A DNA stretch of 64,000 bases from Stomoxys calcitrans (lineage: Eukaryota > Arthropoda > Insecta > Diptera > Muscidae): assembly GCF_963082655.1 (NCBI RefSeq), contig NC_081552.1, positions 69,919,465 to 69,983,464 of the forward strand. Direction: 5' to 3'. Below the pieces are notes generated by a model. The model was not told where the DNA came from. It saw nothing but the letters and a program-made list of their open reading frames with translations, and did not search any database. This document shows, piece after piece, positions 21,800-34,150 of this stretch. A program made the position numbers and the translations under genes. The stretch's first letter is position 1, and each line of letters starts with the position of its first letter.

Positions 21800-22240
21800 C
21801 CATATAAAAAATAAGCGGAAAATATTGATGAAGTGTTCGTTTCGCTATAACTTGTTTTTCATCTAGGGAAAATTTATGTTTCACGACTCCCAAAACCCAC
21901 ATTCGATGGGCAACAATTCGTTTTCTTACGTAAAATAAACGTCATCGCAAAACTTCCAATTGCAGCTAAGTGTATAATTTTGTGTGTAAATATAAATATA
22001 AATATAAATATACTTCAAAATAAATAAAAAATGTTTCTTTCATAGCGAGCAATTGCATTTAATCTGTACGAAGTAAAAGATAAAAGTAAATAGTAAAAAA
22101 GTAAATAGATGAAAATAATGTTATGCTTTTGGTCTTGCAATTACAACATTGTTTTGATACAAGTGGAAGATGCTGGCAAGGGTTTTTGGAAAGTTGTGCT
22201 TATTTAACTTATACCCAGGATGCACTTATAAGGTGAACAA
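21800..22240. repeat. Host repeat interrupted by the gypsy element (right half)
   Basis: Resembles the reverse complement of 39,190-39,596 along most of its length: CCATATAAAAAATA near the start, TTTTCTTACGTAAAATAAAC in the middle, and ACAAGTGGAAGATGCTGG...GGAAAGTTGTGCTTATTTAAC toward the end. At 22,215 a CCAGGATGCACTTATAAGGTG end of the P-like type begins. No coding capacity. Confidence 0.75.
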
Positions 22241-22393
22241 TTTTTTTGGGTACAATTTTGTTTATATATGTTTTGATTTTACAAAAAATATAAATGTAAA
22301 TATATATACAGTAAATTTATAAAAGCTTGATAACACTACTTTGATTTTTTTCGATAATCCACACATAAGCAACACAGTGTTATAATGATGAAC

Positions 22394-24010
22394 ATCTTAT
22401 ATATAAAAAATCAATTTGTGTTTGTTTGTTTGTGTGTTCCTTATAGACTCAAAAACGGCTGAACCGATTTTCTTGAAATTTTCACAGATGGTGTATAATG
22501 ACCCCGTGGTGAAAATAGGATACTTTTGATATCTCTAAAGGGGGAGCGGACCCTCCCCAAGTGGAAGTGGAAATTTGGTATCCAAATTTCGGAAGGGGTA
22601 CCTAGGGGGGCTGCCCCAACCTAAAACCTACCAAACATATATTTAGACCAATCACGACAATATGGGACTCAAATGAAAGGTATTTAGGATAAGAAAACGT
22701 ATCTGATATCCAATTGTCGGACCAAGTGCTAGGGGGACCACCTCAAGCCCCAAAACACCCCTAAATCGGATATATTTACCGACCATGGCAATATGGGACT
22801 CAAATGAAAGGTATTTGCGAGTAGAATACGAATCCAATATCCAAATGTGGGACCACGTCTCGGGGGGTCCACCCCTTCTGGACTTATTTACTGACCATGG
22901 GAATATGGGGCTTAAATAAAAGGTGTTTGAATGTAGAATACGAATCTGATATCAAAATATGGGACCAAGTGTTTTGGGGGCCGCCTCTCACCAAAAACCT
23001 CCTCCAAAAGGGGACAAATTTACGACCATAGCAATATGGGGCTCAAAAGAAAGGTCTTTGGGAGTAAAGTACGAATCTGATATCAATATTTGGGAAAAGT
23101 GTCTATAGGGCCACCCCACACTCACAGCATCACCCAAGCAGGAAGTATTTGCAGACTATTGCAATATGAGGCTCAAATAAGAGGGTTTTTAGAGTAGAAC
23201 ACGAATCCGATATATAAGTTTCAAGGCCAACTCACTGAGTGGCCGCCCATCCCCCAAAACACTCCCCAAGCCGGTCATATTTGCCGACTATGGAAATATG
23301 GGGCTCAAATTAAAGGTATGTGGGAGTACACCACGTATCTAATATCAACATTAGGGGCCAACTGTCTAGCGGACGTCCGACCACCATAACAACCCATAAA
23401 TAGGACGTATTTGCTCACCAAGACAATTTGGGTCTTAAAGAGAGTGGAACTAAATATTCATAGTTTTTAGGGCCAATAACCCAAACCGGACATATTTGCT
23501 GACTATTGCAATAAGGAGTTTAAATGAGATTAGAAAACGAATTTGATATCCAATTTTGAGGGCAATGGCGATATGGGGTTCAAATAAATGATATATAGAA
23601 ATATGTGGAGCTTAAATGAAAGGTATTGGGGGGTAGAGCAAGAATTGATACCCAATTTTGTTCGACCATGGCAATATGTGGATCAAATGAAAGGTATTTC
23701 AAATTAGAGAACGAATTTGATAACCTATTTTGGGGCCATGTGTTTGTGGGACGCCTCATCCTGTAAACTCCTCTTAAGCCAATGGCAATATGGGGTTTAA
23801 ATAAATGGTATTTGAGTGAAGAGCACGATGCTGATATTTTTTCAGGGCCAAGTATCTGGGGGACCATCTCTCCCCCGAAAACCCCACTAAATCAGACATC
23901 ATGAGAATATCGGGCTGAAATGAAGTATTTTAAGAATGGAGTACACCTTACATCCAAACTTAAATTCGTAGACCAATAAAGATCATATGGGATTCAGATA
24001 AAGGCACTTA
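22394..24010. repeat. Tandem-repeat element, about 131-bp period
   Basis: Starts TCTTATATATAAAAAATC with a TTTGTTTGTTTGTG tract and an ACGGCTGAACCGATTTTCTTG block, then runs as about eleven degenerate units. Marker positions (TATGGG) fall at 22,661, 22,792, 22,904, 23,035, 23,165, 23,297 and 23,427. Unit content is a conserved ATATGGG(A/G)CTCAAATGAAAGG stretch, a GAATCTGATATC stretch and a C-rich CCACCCC stretch. Later units decay. It has no open frame of note. The leader block is widespread in insect genomes as I know them; class (Helitron-like or other) is unknown. Confidence 0.8.
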
Positions 24011-24401
24011 TATTGTTAAACTGTTAGTCAAGCGATATACTATTTTCGTAGCATAGTATTTCACTAAAAGCTCTTTAATTGTCGAAAATAATTATTCCAA
24101 GGAAACTTTTGTTCCATATAAAGTAAAAGAAGGCGCAGTGGAGCGGGCCCTGATCAGCTAGTAGGTTATAGAAATGAAATTTAACATCTTAAACAGAAGG
24201 GCCACTTTTGGGTCAAAAATCGATACTGCAAAATCCAGACTGTATTACTATATTTAGTAAAAAAATGTTACCATATTTTCCAATATTGACCTGATGACCT
24301 TAATAATTATGTGACCTTCAAAGTCAAGCAAAAATCGTTAAAACGTTCAGGGATTTAAGGCAAAAGTCGTCAAGCGCCAAGAGGTCAAATTTTGTCAAAA
24401 C
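24011..24401. other. Spacer, nothing recognised
   Basis: AT-rich, no gene or repeat recognised. Confidence 0.4.
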
Positions 24402-25904
24402 AAGTAAAAGCGTGCTAAGTTCGGCCGGGCCGAATCTTATATACCCTCCACCATGGATCGCATTTGTCGAGTTGTTTTCCCGGCATCTCTTTTTAGGCTA
24501 AAGAGGATATAAGAAAAGAGTTGCTCTGCTATTAAAACGATATCAAGATATGGTCCGGTTCGGACCACAATTAAATTATATGTTGGAGACCTGTGTAAAA
24601 TTTCAGCCAATTCGTATAAGAATTGCGCCCATTGGGGCTCACGAAGTAAAATAGAGAGAACGATTTATATGGGATCTGTATCGGGCTATAGACCGATTCA
24701 GAACATAATAAACACGTTTGTTGATGGTCATGAGAGGATCCGTCGTACAAAATATCAGGCATATCGAATAATAATTGCGACCTCTAGGGGTCAAGAAGTC
24801 AAGATCCCAGATCGGTTTATATGGCGCTATATCAGGTTATGAACCGATTTGAACCTTATTTGACACAGTTGTTGAAAGTAAAAATAAAATACGTCATGCA
24901 AAATTTCAGCCAAATCGGATAGGAATTGCGGCTTCTAGAAGCTCAAGAAATCAAATCCCCAGATCTGTTTATATGACAGCTATATCAGTTTATGGACCGA
25001 TTTCAACCATACTTGGCGCAGTTGTTGGATATCATGACGAAATACTTCGTGCAAAAACTCATTCAAATCGGATAAGGATTGTGCCCTCTAGAGGCTCAAG
25101 AAGTCGAGACCCAAGATCGGTTTATATGGCAGCTATATCAGGTTATGGACCGATTTGAACCATACTTGGCACAGTTGTTGGATATAATAACAAAACACGT
25201 CGTGCGAAATTCCATTCCAATCGGATAAGAATTGCGCCCTCTAGAGTCTCAAGAAGTCAAGACCCAAGATCGGTTTATATGGCAGCTATATCAGGTTATG
25301 GACCGATTTGAACCATACTTGGCACAGTTATTGGATATGATAACAAAACACGTCGTGCAAAATTTCATTGCAATCGGATAAGAATTGCGCACTCTAGAGG
25401 CTCAAGAAGTCAAGACCCAAGATCGTTTTATATGGCAGCTATATCAGGTTATGAACCGATTTGAACTATACTTGGCACAGTTGTTGGATATCATAGCAAA
25501 ACACGTCGTGCCAAATTTTGTTCCAATCGGATAAGAATTGCGCACTCTAGAGGCTCAAGAAGTCAAGACCCAAGATCGGTTTATATGGCAGCTATATCAA
25601 AACATGGACCGATATGGCCCATTTACAATACCAACCGACCTACACTAATAAGAAGTATTTGTTCAAAATTTCAAGCGGCTAGCTTTACTCCTTCGGAAGT
25701 TAGCGTGCTTTCGACAGACAGACGGACGGACGGACGGACGGACGGACGGACGGACAGACGGACGGACATGGCTAGATCGACATAAAATGTTGCGACGATC
25801 AAGAATATATATACTTTATGGGGTCTCAGACGAATATTTCGAGTAGTTACAAACAGAATGACGAAATTAGTATACCCCCCATCTTATGGTGGAGGGTATA
25901 AAAA
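24402..25904 (+). repeat. Tandem-repeat element with TATACCC inverted ends, 153-bp period
   Basis: Opens with AAGTAAAAGCGTGCTAAG, a GGCCGGGCCGAA block, then ATATACCCTCCACCAT. It closes with the inverse ATGGTGGAGGGTAT. Inside, six units start at the GATCGGTTTATATGG marker: 24,810, 24,962, 25,115, 25,268, 25,421 and 25,574, a period of 152-153 bp. A GGAC microsatellite (25,715-25,767) and a CTCGAAATATTCG-type segment (reverse) follow. Same family as 5,500-6,345 and the fragment at 2,978. No transposase is encoded. Confidence 0.85.
25715..25767. repeat. GGAC microsatellite
   Basis: Nearly perfect run of GGAC with two GACA interruptions. It reads as an Arg-Thr-Asp-Gly run in a 66-codon frame that is not a gene. 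Confidence 0.85.
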
Positions 25905-25969
25905 CAACGTCAAAATGACGTAAAATCGTCACGACTGGCATCCCTGCACATCAACCATTATGGTTTTGT

Positions 25970-26770
25970 CATATGGTTAGAATAACTCATCAGCCATATT
26001 AGGTGTTGAGGCTTCAAGGGCCAAACATTGGTAGGCTGGTTATGTCGAATATAAAGGGGAAAACGTGTCTACGATATAAGCTCGACACTAAAACAAGTCT
26101 GATACCTTTCACACTAGTTGTTCTTTTCCATCGCATGTATTGGGTTGCCCAAAAAGTAATTGCGGATTTTTCATATAGTCGGCGTTGACAAATTTTTTCA
26201 CAGCTTGTGACTCTGTAATTGCATTCTTTCTTCTGTCAGTTATCAGCTGTTACTTTTAGCTTGCTTTAGAAAAAAAGTGTAAAAAAGGTATATTTGATTA
26301 AAGTTCATTCATTCATTCATTCATTCTAATTTTTATTAAAAATGCATTTACTTTCTTTTAAAAAATCCGCAATTACTTTTTGGGCAACCCAATATTTTCT
26401 TTTTAGTGATAGGCTTCTTTTCTATACGACTACTTAGCTTCCATGGCATACACATGTCATTTGTGTGCATCTTTTAGAAGTTGTATTGATGGCTTCGAAC
26501 GCTAGACAATAGGTTTCAGGTTCGAAACCCGGCCGGGGCTATGCCGAATTTTAATATTAAATTTTTTTGCCTGTAAAGACTACTACTGACTTCGATTGTG
26601 CGGAAAATGTTGCTAAACATCAATTAAATTTTGTGAAATCCCTCAATGTTTTCAGCAGCGTTGCTAATTTGTTTAGTTGTAATTAAACTTCTTATTTGGC
26701 GTGTAAAGCGTTGTTTTGGTATTAAACAGATGCATGTTGACATTGTTATCATATGACTGTCAACCAAGCT
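25970..26770. repeat. Composite repeat X (left) and arm Y (right), copy A
   Basis: The X part (about 25,980-26,560) matches 34,785-35,090 in the same orientation, with the MITE at 26,140-26,392 as an extra insertion. The Y arm (about 26,590-26,770) matches 34,485-34,680 in reverse. X includes a GTTCGAAAC (26,520-26,528) that fits the RNA polymerase III B-box consensus, within a GGTTCGAAACCCGGCCGGGG tRNA-like stretch, but no good A box. Part of X recurs in reverse at 63,850-64,000. Confidence 0.7.
26140..26392. mobile_element. Mariner-type MITE, copy 2 (intact ends)
   Basis: A 253-bp element with full inverted repeats TTGGGTTGCCCAAAAAGTAA and its complement, flanked by TA on both sides. Its interior matches 252-469 in reverse. 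A CATT run at 26,304-26,326 is expanded compared with copy 1. The related empty site is at 34,911-34,925. Confidence 0.92.
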
Positions 26771-27655
26771 AAAAACTGTGAACCAAGCTAAAAAAATTGG
26801 TAGTTTTAAGCGCAAAGCCATCCGTGTAGAAGTCTATGCTACTCTTATTACCAGGGATATTGTAGTTCCAATAGATTCTATCAGTAATAGTTGTAAAGTA
26901 CTTTGTATCAATAAACGGCTCAGGCAGAGTGTAACCCATGCCTGCGAAATCGGCAATTGTATCAAGAATAACACAGTGTCCGTAGGCGCCGCATGACCAA
27001 AGGAAAAGCTCACTTAGTCTCACAGCAGTGGTCGCAGCAAATTGTCTAGCCACGATATCCAGAGGCATTGAAGGGCGCATCCAACAGACCACAACACCAT
27101 ATAACATTATAGGTCTGACAACTACAGTATATGCCCAGTGCATGACACGCTGTTTAAACCCCCAACTTTAACCAATAGCCCTCTTGCAAGTGTATAGGAC
27201 AAGAGTTGACTATCTTGCCTTTTCCAAAATGTTGGATAAGAAGTTCAATTTCCTGTCTAGCCAAACACTTAGGTATTTTGCGTTTTCAGTAAATGGAACA
27301 TTCTCTCCTCCCAAGGAGACAGATGCCAATGTAAGTAACTTGTTTCTCCTGCTGAAAAAAACTCCTTCCGTCTTGTACGGATTTACGCCTACACCTACAC
27401 TTTCGATAGCAAATTTCGCTGTCGCACGTAGAGCATCCTTAAGTATATCTCTAAGAGTGCTGGGAAACTTACCCTAACCGCAATAATCACGTCATCACGC
27501 AACCACTTTTACATTTTTTCAGAGACAATAATGTATTGTTAATGACCGTATTCCAAAGTAGAGGAGACAGTACATCTCCTTGAGGTTTTCCTCTGCTGAC
27601 CCATCTTTTTAGATATACATATCCCAAGCCTGTCATAATGCATCCTTTAGTAAGA
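26769..27655 (-). pseudogene. LINE fragment, family A (RT to start of RNase H)
   Basis: Reading leftward: RT motif region with a RGKPQGD-like turn (decayed), a VRGKF stretch, a KTEGVFFSRRNKL region, an AKYLSVWLDRKL segment, then YGVVVCW and an RNase H start, IDFYTDGFAL. Several frameshifts and stops break it, so the longest frame (26,769-27,143) is only 124 codons. The RNase H places it among I/LOA/R1-type LINEs. A sister fragment in the other orientation lies at 33,240-34,150. Confidence 0.75.
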
Positions 27656-27659
27656 AGGT

Positions 27660-28840
27660 TAGGTTAGGTTATAAAGAGGGTGCAGATATTAATCCGCCCC
27701 AAGCTACTATGGACATACACCTAAGCCCGATATCAGATTGTTGTGCTCTCTAAATACAAAAAAGTAACGATTATACCGTGATGGTATGAGCTGCTCCCAT
27801 CCTCAATCCATTCTCCCATCATTTTAAGTTTCATAGCCGCAGTGGCTGCCTCACACTTAATCTGTATAAATGGGTCAGATATCTAGAATAGTCTCTAGTG
27901 ACCTAGTGGACGTGTTCTTTATCGCTCCGCCTATGCCAAGACAACTTGTTCTTTGAAACTGTTGTATGGTCCTTATGTTGAACGTTTTCTCCATAGCAGT
28001 AAACCAAACTACTGGGGCATAAGTATTCATTGGTTTAATCATGCTCCCGTAGAGCTAAAGGACTATCCTCGGATTCAGGCCAAATTTCGATCCTACGGCT
28101 CGTCTACATAGTGCCCAATATCTATGAACCTTCTCAGTGCGCTCCTTAATGTGACACTTTCAATTCAGTTTCCTCTCCAAGATCACACCTAAGTATTTGA
28201 CCTTGTCAGATATGGAAAGCGTCTTATTGAGGACACGTTGTGCATTGAATTGGCCCGCCTTCCTCGTGAACAGGCATATTTCAGTCTTCTCTGGGTTAAC
28301 ATTGAAACCTCTGGGTCTAGCCCAGTCATATTCCATATGCAAGACAATTTGGCGCTTCTGCATAGCTGGTTCGGATCCTTGCCCCTTAGAAGTATTGTAA
28401 CATCGTCTGCATAGCAGACGGGTTCAAATCCCTTCTCAGTCAGCATCCGCAATATGTCATTTATACCCATGCCCATAGAAGTGGCGATAAAAAGCCCCCC
28501 TGTGGCGTGCCTTGTGCACTTTCTCCTTTATATTTATGTCATGGGACACACTATTTATCCACCTGTTGCTTAGCATTTATCTAGTCTCTAAGGACCGGGC
28601 CCACCTAATACTGGTCTAAAGATTGGATCAGTGTGTTGGTCTAAACTTGTTAAAAGCCCCCTCGATGTCAATGCATACCGTCAGTGTGTACGTATTGGCA
28701 TCGAAGGATTTCTATTTTATGCACAACCTCGTGCAGTCTCCACCGACCTTTCCTTGCCGGGCTTGGGTAGAAATACCACCCTTGCCTCCTGCCAGGATTT
28801 CGGGGAATATAAGTACAGGCACGCTGTGAGTAAGTAAGTT
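27660..28840 (-). pseudogene. LINE fragment, family B (RT core to 3' end)
   Basis: On the minus strand the RT core is visible as CYADDVTILLRGKD (28,189-28,476 frame), then NPEKTEICLFTRK and KVKYLGVILERKLN in the next frame, followed by a thumb/linker stretch and a presumed 3' untranslated part ending in a GGTTAGGTTA-type tail near 27,660. The YADD aspartates remain but multiple frame breaks make it inactive. Same family as 601-1,200 and 55,730-56,880. Confidence 0.75.
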
Positions 28841-28849
28841 ACTAATAAA

Positions 28850-29260
28850 CGTTCTTACGATAGTGTTGATGATGGAGAAAGTACAGGTTATTGTGACGGT
28901 GCAGATATAGGGGGCGACGAGGAGTACTCCAAGAGCAGCACTGAATGCAATATTTGATCTGAGACCTTTGCACTTGTACGTGGAAGCGTTGGAAGTTAGG
29001 AACTCGCGGTCTTCGGATTTCGGGCATTCGTTTGTCCCGCGGTAGGCAGATGGCGTGGCATTAACAAACTTATCTTTCTTCTTGGAGAGAAAGCTTTAGA
29101 CTGGGGGCGTCCCGAACTTCTCTGGTCTCTCTATATACACGTATTGGTCCAATATGAATGAGGGCACTGGAGCAGAGATTTTTAAAGAATGCGTGGGGAT
29201 TAGGGAGTAACATAGACCTCTGGTCGGGTGTTGTGTCTTTCATGTCCCAAATATTTCTAC
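28850..29260 (+). pseudogene. LINE fragment, family C (RNase H start)
   Basis: Matches in reverse the LINE at 32,380-33,180. Near 29,125 the plus strand reads as a decayed RNase H opening, IYTYWSNMNEGTGAEIF, with the catalytic Asp replaced by Tyr. No long frame survives. Confidence 0.6.
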
Positions 29261-29850
29261 AAAAAATAAAAAGGCAACGTTTCTTAAAAAATTTAAATTA
29301 GCAACTGTTGCTGGACGAATATTTTCAGTCTCATCAAGAGCACAAAAAAAATTGGCATGCGCCTCTCCTATGATGTGGCCTTTACGCCTACGTTGCGCCC
29401 TCAAAACCACAACTAATCTCCAGCCCCTGTTATTTGTGTTGAAAGGGCTGGAAAGAGCTCCTGGACGGCAACCATCTGTGCGATTTAATTGTTTTCCGTG
29501 CCCAGGTTTTGATTGTTATTTTTGGTGGTTGGCTGCATTCCTACGCCTGAACCGTATGATGAATTCGGGGATGTGAGTTTTGTGTTTCCACGATATTATT
29601 AGCCCTAAGGCAAAAAAGATCGTGGAAACCCAGACATCTGGCCGGTTCCTCCATGCGCCTCAGGGTGCCCACGAAATGGGTTTCTGGGGTAACTTCAATT
29701 CCACTGCCTGAAACGTGGGAGGAATCTGGGGATGCAAGTTTTGTGTTTCCTTGATGATTTCGACTCAACAGGAGAAGAAATTATTAGGAAATACAAAACA
29801 GCATCTGGCCAATTCATCCACGCGGCTCAGGGTGCCCCGGGAATTTCTAT
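29261..29850. repeat. Spacer with two imperfect direct repeats
   Basis: A unit of about 160 bp occurs twice (about 29,545-29,690 and 29,706-29,850), sharing GTTTTGTGTTTCC and CATCTGGCC...CTCAGGGTGCCC blocks. Bases 29,395-29,470 also share a block with 3,070-3,180. No gene is supported. Confidence 0.5.
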
Positions 29851-31199
29851 TTCCTTTATTATTTCACTTTTTTGTTGTTGCGATGGTGGGACTGTGTGTC
29901 GGTGTGCTGAGATGTGTTTGTACAGCTGTTTTATTCAATTGACAAATATTACTGCATCGTGTTGCCAACCCAAATGACCGAAATACACTGGCCAAAATTC
30001 TTGTTACCATCGTAGTACCAGCTAAAGCAGTTTTCATTCGAAAAACCGGCGTTTTGTTAAAATATGAAATTGAGTAGAGATCTAGGGAAAAAGAAAAAGG
30101 TATAGAGCGGCAAAGATGACAAAAGGAATAATTAAATATGGCTACTGATAAGAAACACTTGAGTGAAAACAAGTTAATAAATGGAGGTTTTTTCAGAAAT
30201 TTCCCGAATAGTTTGGTTCAGTTATTGGTGTCGTTACATTTAAAATTTGATTTTTTATCTGTTTTTTTGAGCCTGTAATCTATTTACGGGCTATTGTTGC
30301 AAAAAAAAAATAAAAAAGCGACTATTTAAAGTTTTAATGTACAAAAGCTCCGATATGAACTTCACTTTATTCGACTGCTTCTTTTCTACGAATGGTTAAA
30401 AAATTCAATGTATGCAAAAATGATCTTAAAAGTAACAGAATGTATTTACCATAAAAAAGGGGTATGTAAAAAAAGATTTATTTTAAACATACATACAATA
30501 GAATTGACCTGCCTATATAACTACAAATAGACTGGCAAGTGCTTAGATGTACGAGGGAGTATGTATGTTTATTAGTTGTGTGTATAATTGCACTGCTTGC
30601 AGGTACCAATACATGCACTCGCTTTAAATAACAAAAACCTGAGTGCAGCGCAAGTGCAAGTGCATTTATGCAATACAGGGCCGGACTTGCGACCCCTGAC
30701 TTTGCAAGAGATTGTAGTGACATGCATATGAAAGTGTTTTTATTATATAGGACACAAGGCCTCCTGGACGTCAGGAGGCTATTATTTTTTTCCGCACTAA
30801 GAAGGAATTCAGTGGAAAATATTTTGGGAAGCCTTGTTTGGATATAAGATGTGAAGCAGCAGTGTCTTCGTTCTCAAATTTCGTCACGAACCAATAATTG
30901 GAATCATTTCCCCATACAAATTGCTAAAAGGTAGGACGTATAGTTTTTTATTCAATTTTCCCGGCCAAGTACACACGAAATAATTTTAAAAGAAAAGGAG
31001 CGACGACAAATCCTCCCACCCTTGCATTGGTAACTCGTATTGCGTTACCCAGTTGAGGTTAGGCTCCATCTGGTGTTGGTGCCGGATGTTTACTTAACCA
31101 CATGAAGTAGATAAGATATTTAAAGAGGGGGAAATACGATATTGGCACCTTAATGATTTCCAACGACCCCCATCTGAAATTCTAGACCGGAAATATCAT
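29851..31199. other. Unassigned AT-rich region
   Basis: No frame above about 100 codons and no recognised repeat. Around 30,752-30,774, GCCTCCTG and CAGGAGGC form a short palindrome with a five-base loop. I see nothing else of note. Confidence 0.4.
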
Positions 31200-32110
31200 G
31201 TAAATTCATAAATAATTTACTGTCCCTTGGCTCATCAATATTTATTATCATATATTATTATTTTGGTATATTTTTTTCAATGACCTTTTTTATTTTTTTA
31301 TAATTTTTGTTTAGTGTTTAGTTTTGATTTTATCTAAGTCCTTTAAATATTTTTTTTATCAATGATCACCCATTTGTAGTTTGTTTTTTATCTGTAAAGT
31401 TAAAATTCAATAATTAAAAGACTGTAACACATCCAGGCCTTTTCCTTTACTAATTAAGATAATTTAGGTAGGGTTTCGGCTAGGACTAATGTGTTGATTT
31501 AGATATTTTATCTTGTGCGTGTTAAGAAAATGCGTTTTTTTAAAGCAGCCATTGCAGATCCTACTTTTTTTGTGTCATTCCGAGTCATTTCGATTATTGG
31601 TCATGCAGACCTTTCATTTTAATAATTAAAAACCTTAAGGTGGCAATTTTTGTTAATATCAATTCCATATATTAGCTAGATTAGATAAAATTTGGACTAA
31701 AAATATTATAGGCTAGTTTTTTTTAAAGCCTCAATTTTTAATTTATAAATATTTGTATGTAAGATTATCTTGTATAAAGCCGAAATGGTGTGGTAATTGT
31801 TTTTCAGAAAGGAGGTTTAACGTGAGGTAAGTGGTATGGTGCGAACGGGTCTTAGGAGCCATGATAATAGGGAGGATCCTCATGGCCATGGTAGGGAGGA
31901 CGATTGGGGGCCAACATCTGCCTAACACTTAGGTGGATATGTTTGTTATGGTTTTGTTGTTTTGTAATAGGACTTCTATCAATTGTTGCGTACCTTGGGT
32001 CGCAATGACGGGTTGGGACCGTCCAGGAGATAACGGCGAGAGCTAGTCGAAGCACAGTCATTCCTAGGCTCCATGAAGGGACACGTAACACAATTTTTGT
32101 AGACAGAGGA
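31200..32110. repeat. AT-rich block ending in a repeat related to 5,240-5,490
   Basis: Bases 31,800-32,100 share order and several motifs with 5,165-5,490. The preceding 600 bases are AT-rich in both places. It may be a diverged solo LTR or other repeat. Confidence 0.35.
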
Positions 32111-32149
32111 TTGTCATTGTTCGCTGCATTTAAAGCCTAGTACTTACTT

Positions 32150-32320
32150 CGAGTTATCGCCCGAACAATTGTCAAAAAAAATTTTTTGTGAAATGACTAC
32201 GAAATTTTTTCAAATTAGCAGTACTCAGTTCATCTTACAAAATGATTTCAACATGTTGCTAGCATTATTGTCAAATATCGCAGATTTAAAATGTACTTGC
32301 TTATTAAATACAGCGAAGAA
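32150..32320. repeat. Repeat Z, reverse copy of 34,690-34,780
   Basis: The reverse complement shares ACATTTTAAATCT, TTTGACAAT, GCTAG.AACATGTTGAAATCAT and AGTACTGCT with the segment next to repeat X copy B. Confidence 0.6.
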
Positions 32321-32379
32321 TGACAATCATCTGTTTACAAAGTGTTAGTTTAAAGTTGTTTTTGTAAAGATGTTAGGGG

Positions 32380-33180
32380 TATGAGGACACTACATCCGCC
32401 CAGAAGTCTATGTGACTCTCTAATCCATAGGAATTCAATAAAAAACCTCTGCTCCAGCGCCCTCATTCAATTTGGACCAATCCGTGTAAATAGAGGGACC
32501 AGAAAAGTTCGGGACGCTCCCATCCCAAATCTACCTCTCCGAGACGACAAACTCCAAGTCGCCGTCTAAGAAAGATCCTTCCGGGGTTGCCAATCCCGTA
32601 GTCGTCACACGCCATCGGCCTACCGCAAAACAAACGAATGCCCGAAATCCAAAGAGCGCGAGTCCCTGAATCTCTCAGTCAGAAGACTGTACTTAATGCA
32701 ACGCCCTCCACGTACTATTGCAAAGGTCTCAGATCAAGTATCGCATTCAGTGCTGCTCTTGGAGCACTTCTCGGCGCCTCCGATATCAGTACCTCCATAC
32801 CTTCCATCATACCGCGTAAACTCACCCCCTATATGGCCCGGTGATACACCAAGCACCCATACGAGAGGATCGACCTAACCACAGCAGTGCACATCCAGTA
32901 GACTGTCCCTGGTCTTAGTCCCCAACCCATGCCTAAAGAGTATGCGACATCAGTAGAGTGTATTCCACTACCGTTTAACCCTCTCCTCGGCGTATTTTCT
33001 CCATTTCAATATCTGTTTAAAAATAACGCCCAGGTATTTAGCCTCTGATGAGAGCGGTAGCTCACTCCTTCCAGGACCGGCCCCCTGAGTTCACCATTCG
33101 TCCTCCTTTTGGTGAACAACTCTGCCTTTCTGGGGTTATTGTCAAACCCATTGGCCATCGTCTATTTAGGAAGGATAGTC
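32380..33180 (-). pseudogene. LINE fragment, family C (RT C-terminus to RNase H start)
   Basis: Read leftward, the remnant shows a SPKGGRMVNSGG-type post-RT motif, a KYLGV-like position decayed by frameshifts, the CTLLMSHT and SSRMGAWC thumb segments, and near 32,490 an RNase H start. No frame exceeds 70 codons. Confidence 0.6.
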
Positions 33181-33239
33181 TTCCATGATGACGGATGTCC
33201 TTTTCCCGAAAAAGAAACTTGGGGATGGAGATGCGAGGT

Positions 33240-34150
33240 ACGACCTCCCCGATAGCCTCTAAATTCTCTAAATTCTCTCGCTGTCAAGGAATACACAATG
33301 GTAGCATTTCTTGACATTGAAGGTGCTTTCAATAATGTAAAACCTACGTCAATCAGAAGGAGATGGAGTTTCTAGGCATCAACACATCCATAAGAAAGTT
33401 AATTAATGACTTACTAGAAGATGCATTACGACAGGACGAGATCTTTAGATCTAAAAAGATGGGTCAGCAGAGGAACTCATCAAGTAGGTGTACAATATAT
33501 TGTATTATTGTCTCTGGAAGAAAAAGGTGTAAAAGTGATCGCGTATGCTCATGACGTGGCAATTGCGGTTAGGGGAAGTTTCCACGCACTCTTAGAGATA
33601 TACTTCGTGCGACAGCGAAGTGGGCTATCGAATGGGGCCCAAATCGAAACAGGCGTAAATCTATGCAAAACAGATGTCGGTTTTTTCAGCAGGATAAACA
33701 AGTTACTTACAGTGGCATCTGTCGCCTTGAGAGGATAGAACGTTCCATTTACTAGATAGGGCAAGAAAGGAAACTCTTGCCCAATACACCTGCATGCCAT
33801 GCACTGGGTACATACTGCAGTCAGACCTATAATGTTACATGGTGTTGTGGTCTGGTGGACGGCGCTTCAATGCCTCTGGAAATGTCCAGAGATAAATTGC
33901 TGCGACGACTGCCGTGAGGCTAAGGGAGCTTTCTCTTAAGTCATATGGCGGTTACGGACACTGGTATTTTTAATGCAATGCCCGATTTCCCAGGCAGCAT
34001 GGTTTACACAGTGCCTGAGCCACTTATTGAAAAAAAGAACACAATGGGTTCTATTAAAACTAATAGAAGTTGCATAGACTTATATACGGATGGTTCCGAA
34101 CTAGACAACCAGGTGGACTTGGGGCGTACTCTGAAAAACTTGGACTGGTA
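33240..34150 (+). pseudogene. LINE fragment, family A (RT motif A to RNase H start)
   Basis: Plus-strand remnant. Motif A reads AFLDIEGAFNNV near 33,310. Motif C reads YAHDV near 33,545, with one catalytic Asp changed to His. It then has NLCKTDVGFFSR and an RNase H opening, IDLYTDGSELDN, near 34,075. Stops and frameshifts break it. It is the inverted sister of 26,769-27,655. Confidence 0.75.

Noticed and set aside
21402..21902. 166-codon minus-strand frame across the end of the 3' LTR
   Set aside because: It crosses the LTR boundary into flanking repeat, and the 5' LTR version ends differently. Not a gene.
22394..25904. CRISPR-like array or centromeric satellite
   Set aside because: Periods are 131 and 153 bp without unique spacers, the DNA is eukaryotic, and each array sits inside a defined short element rather than a long satellite field.
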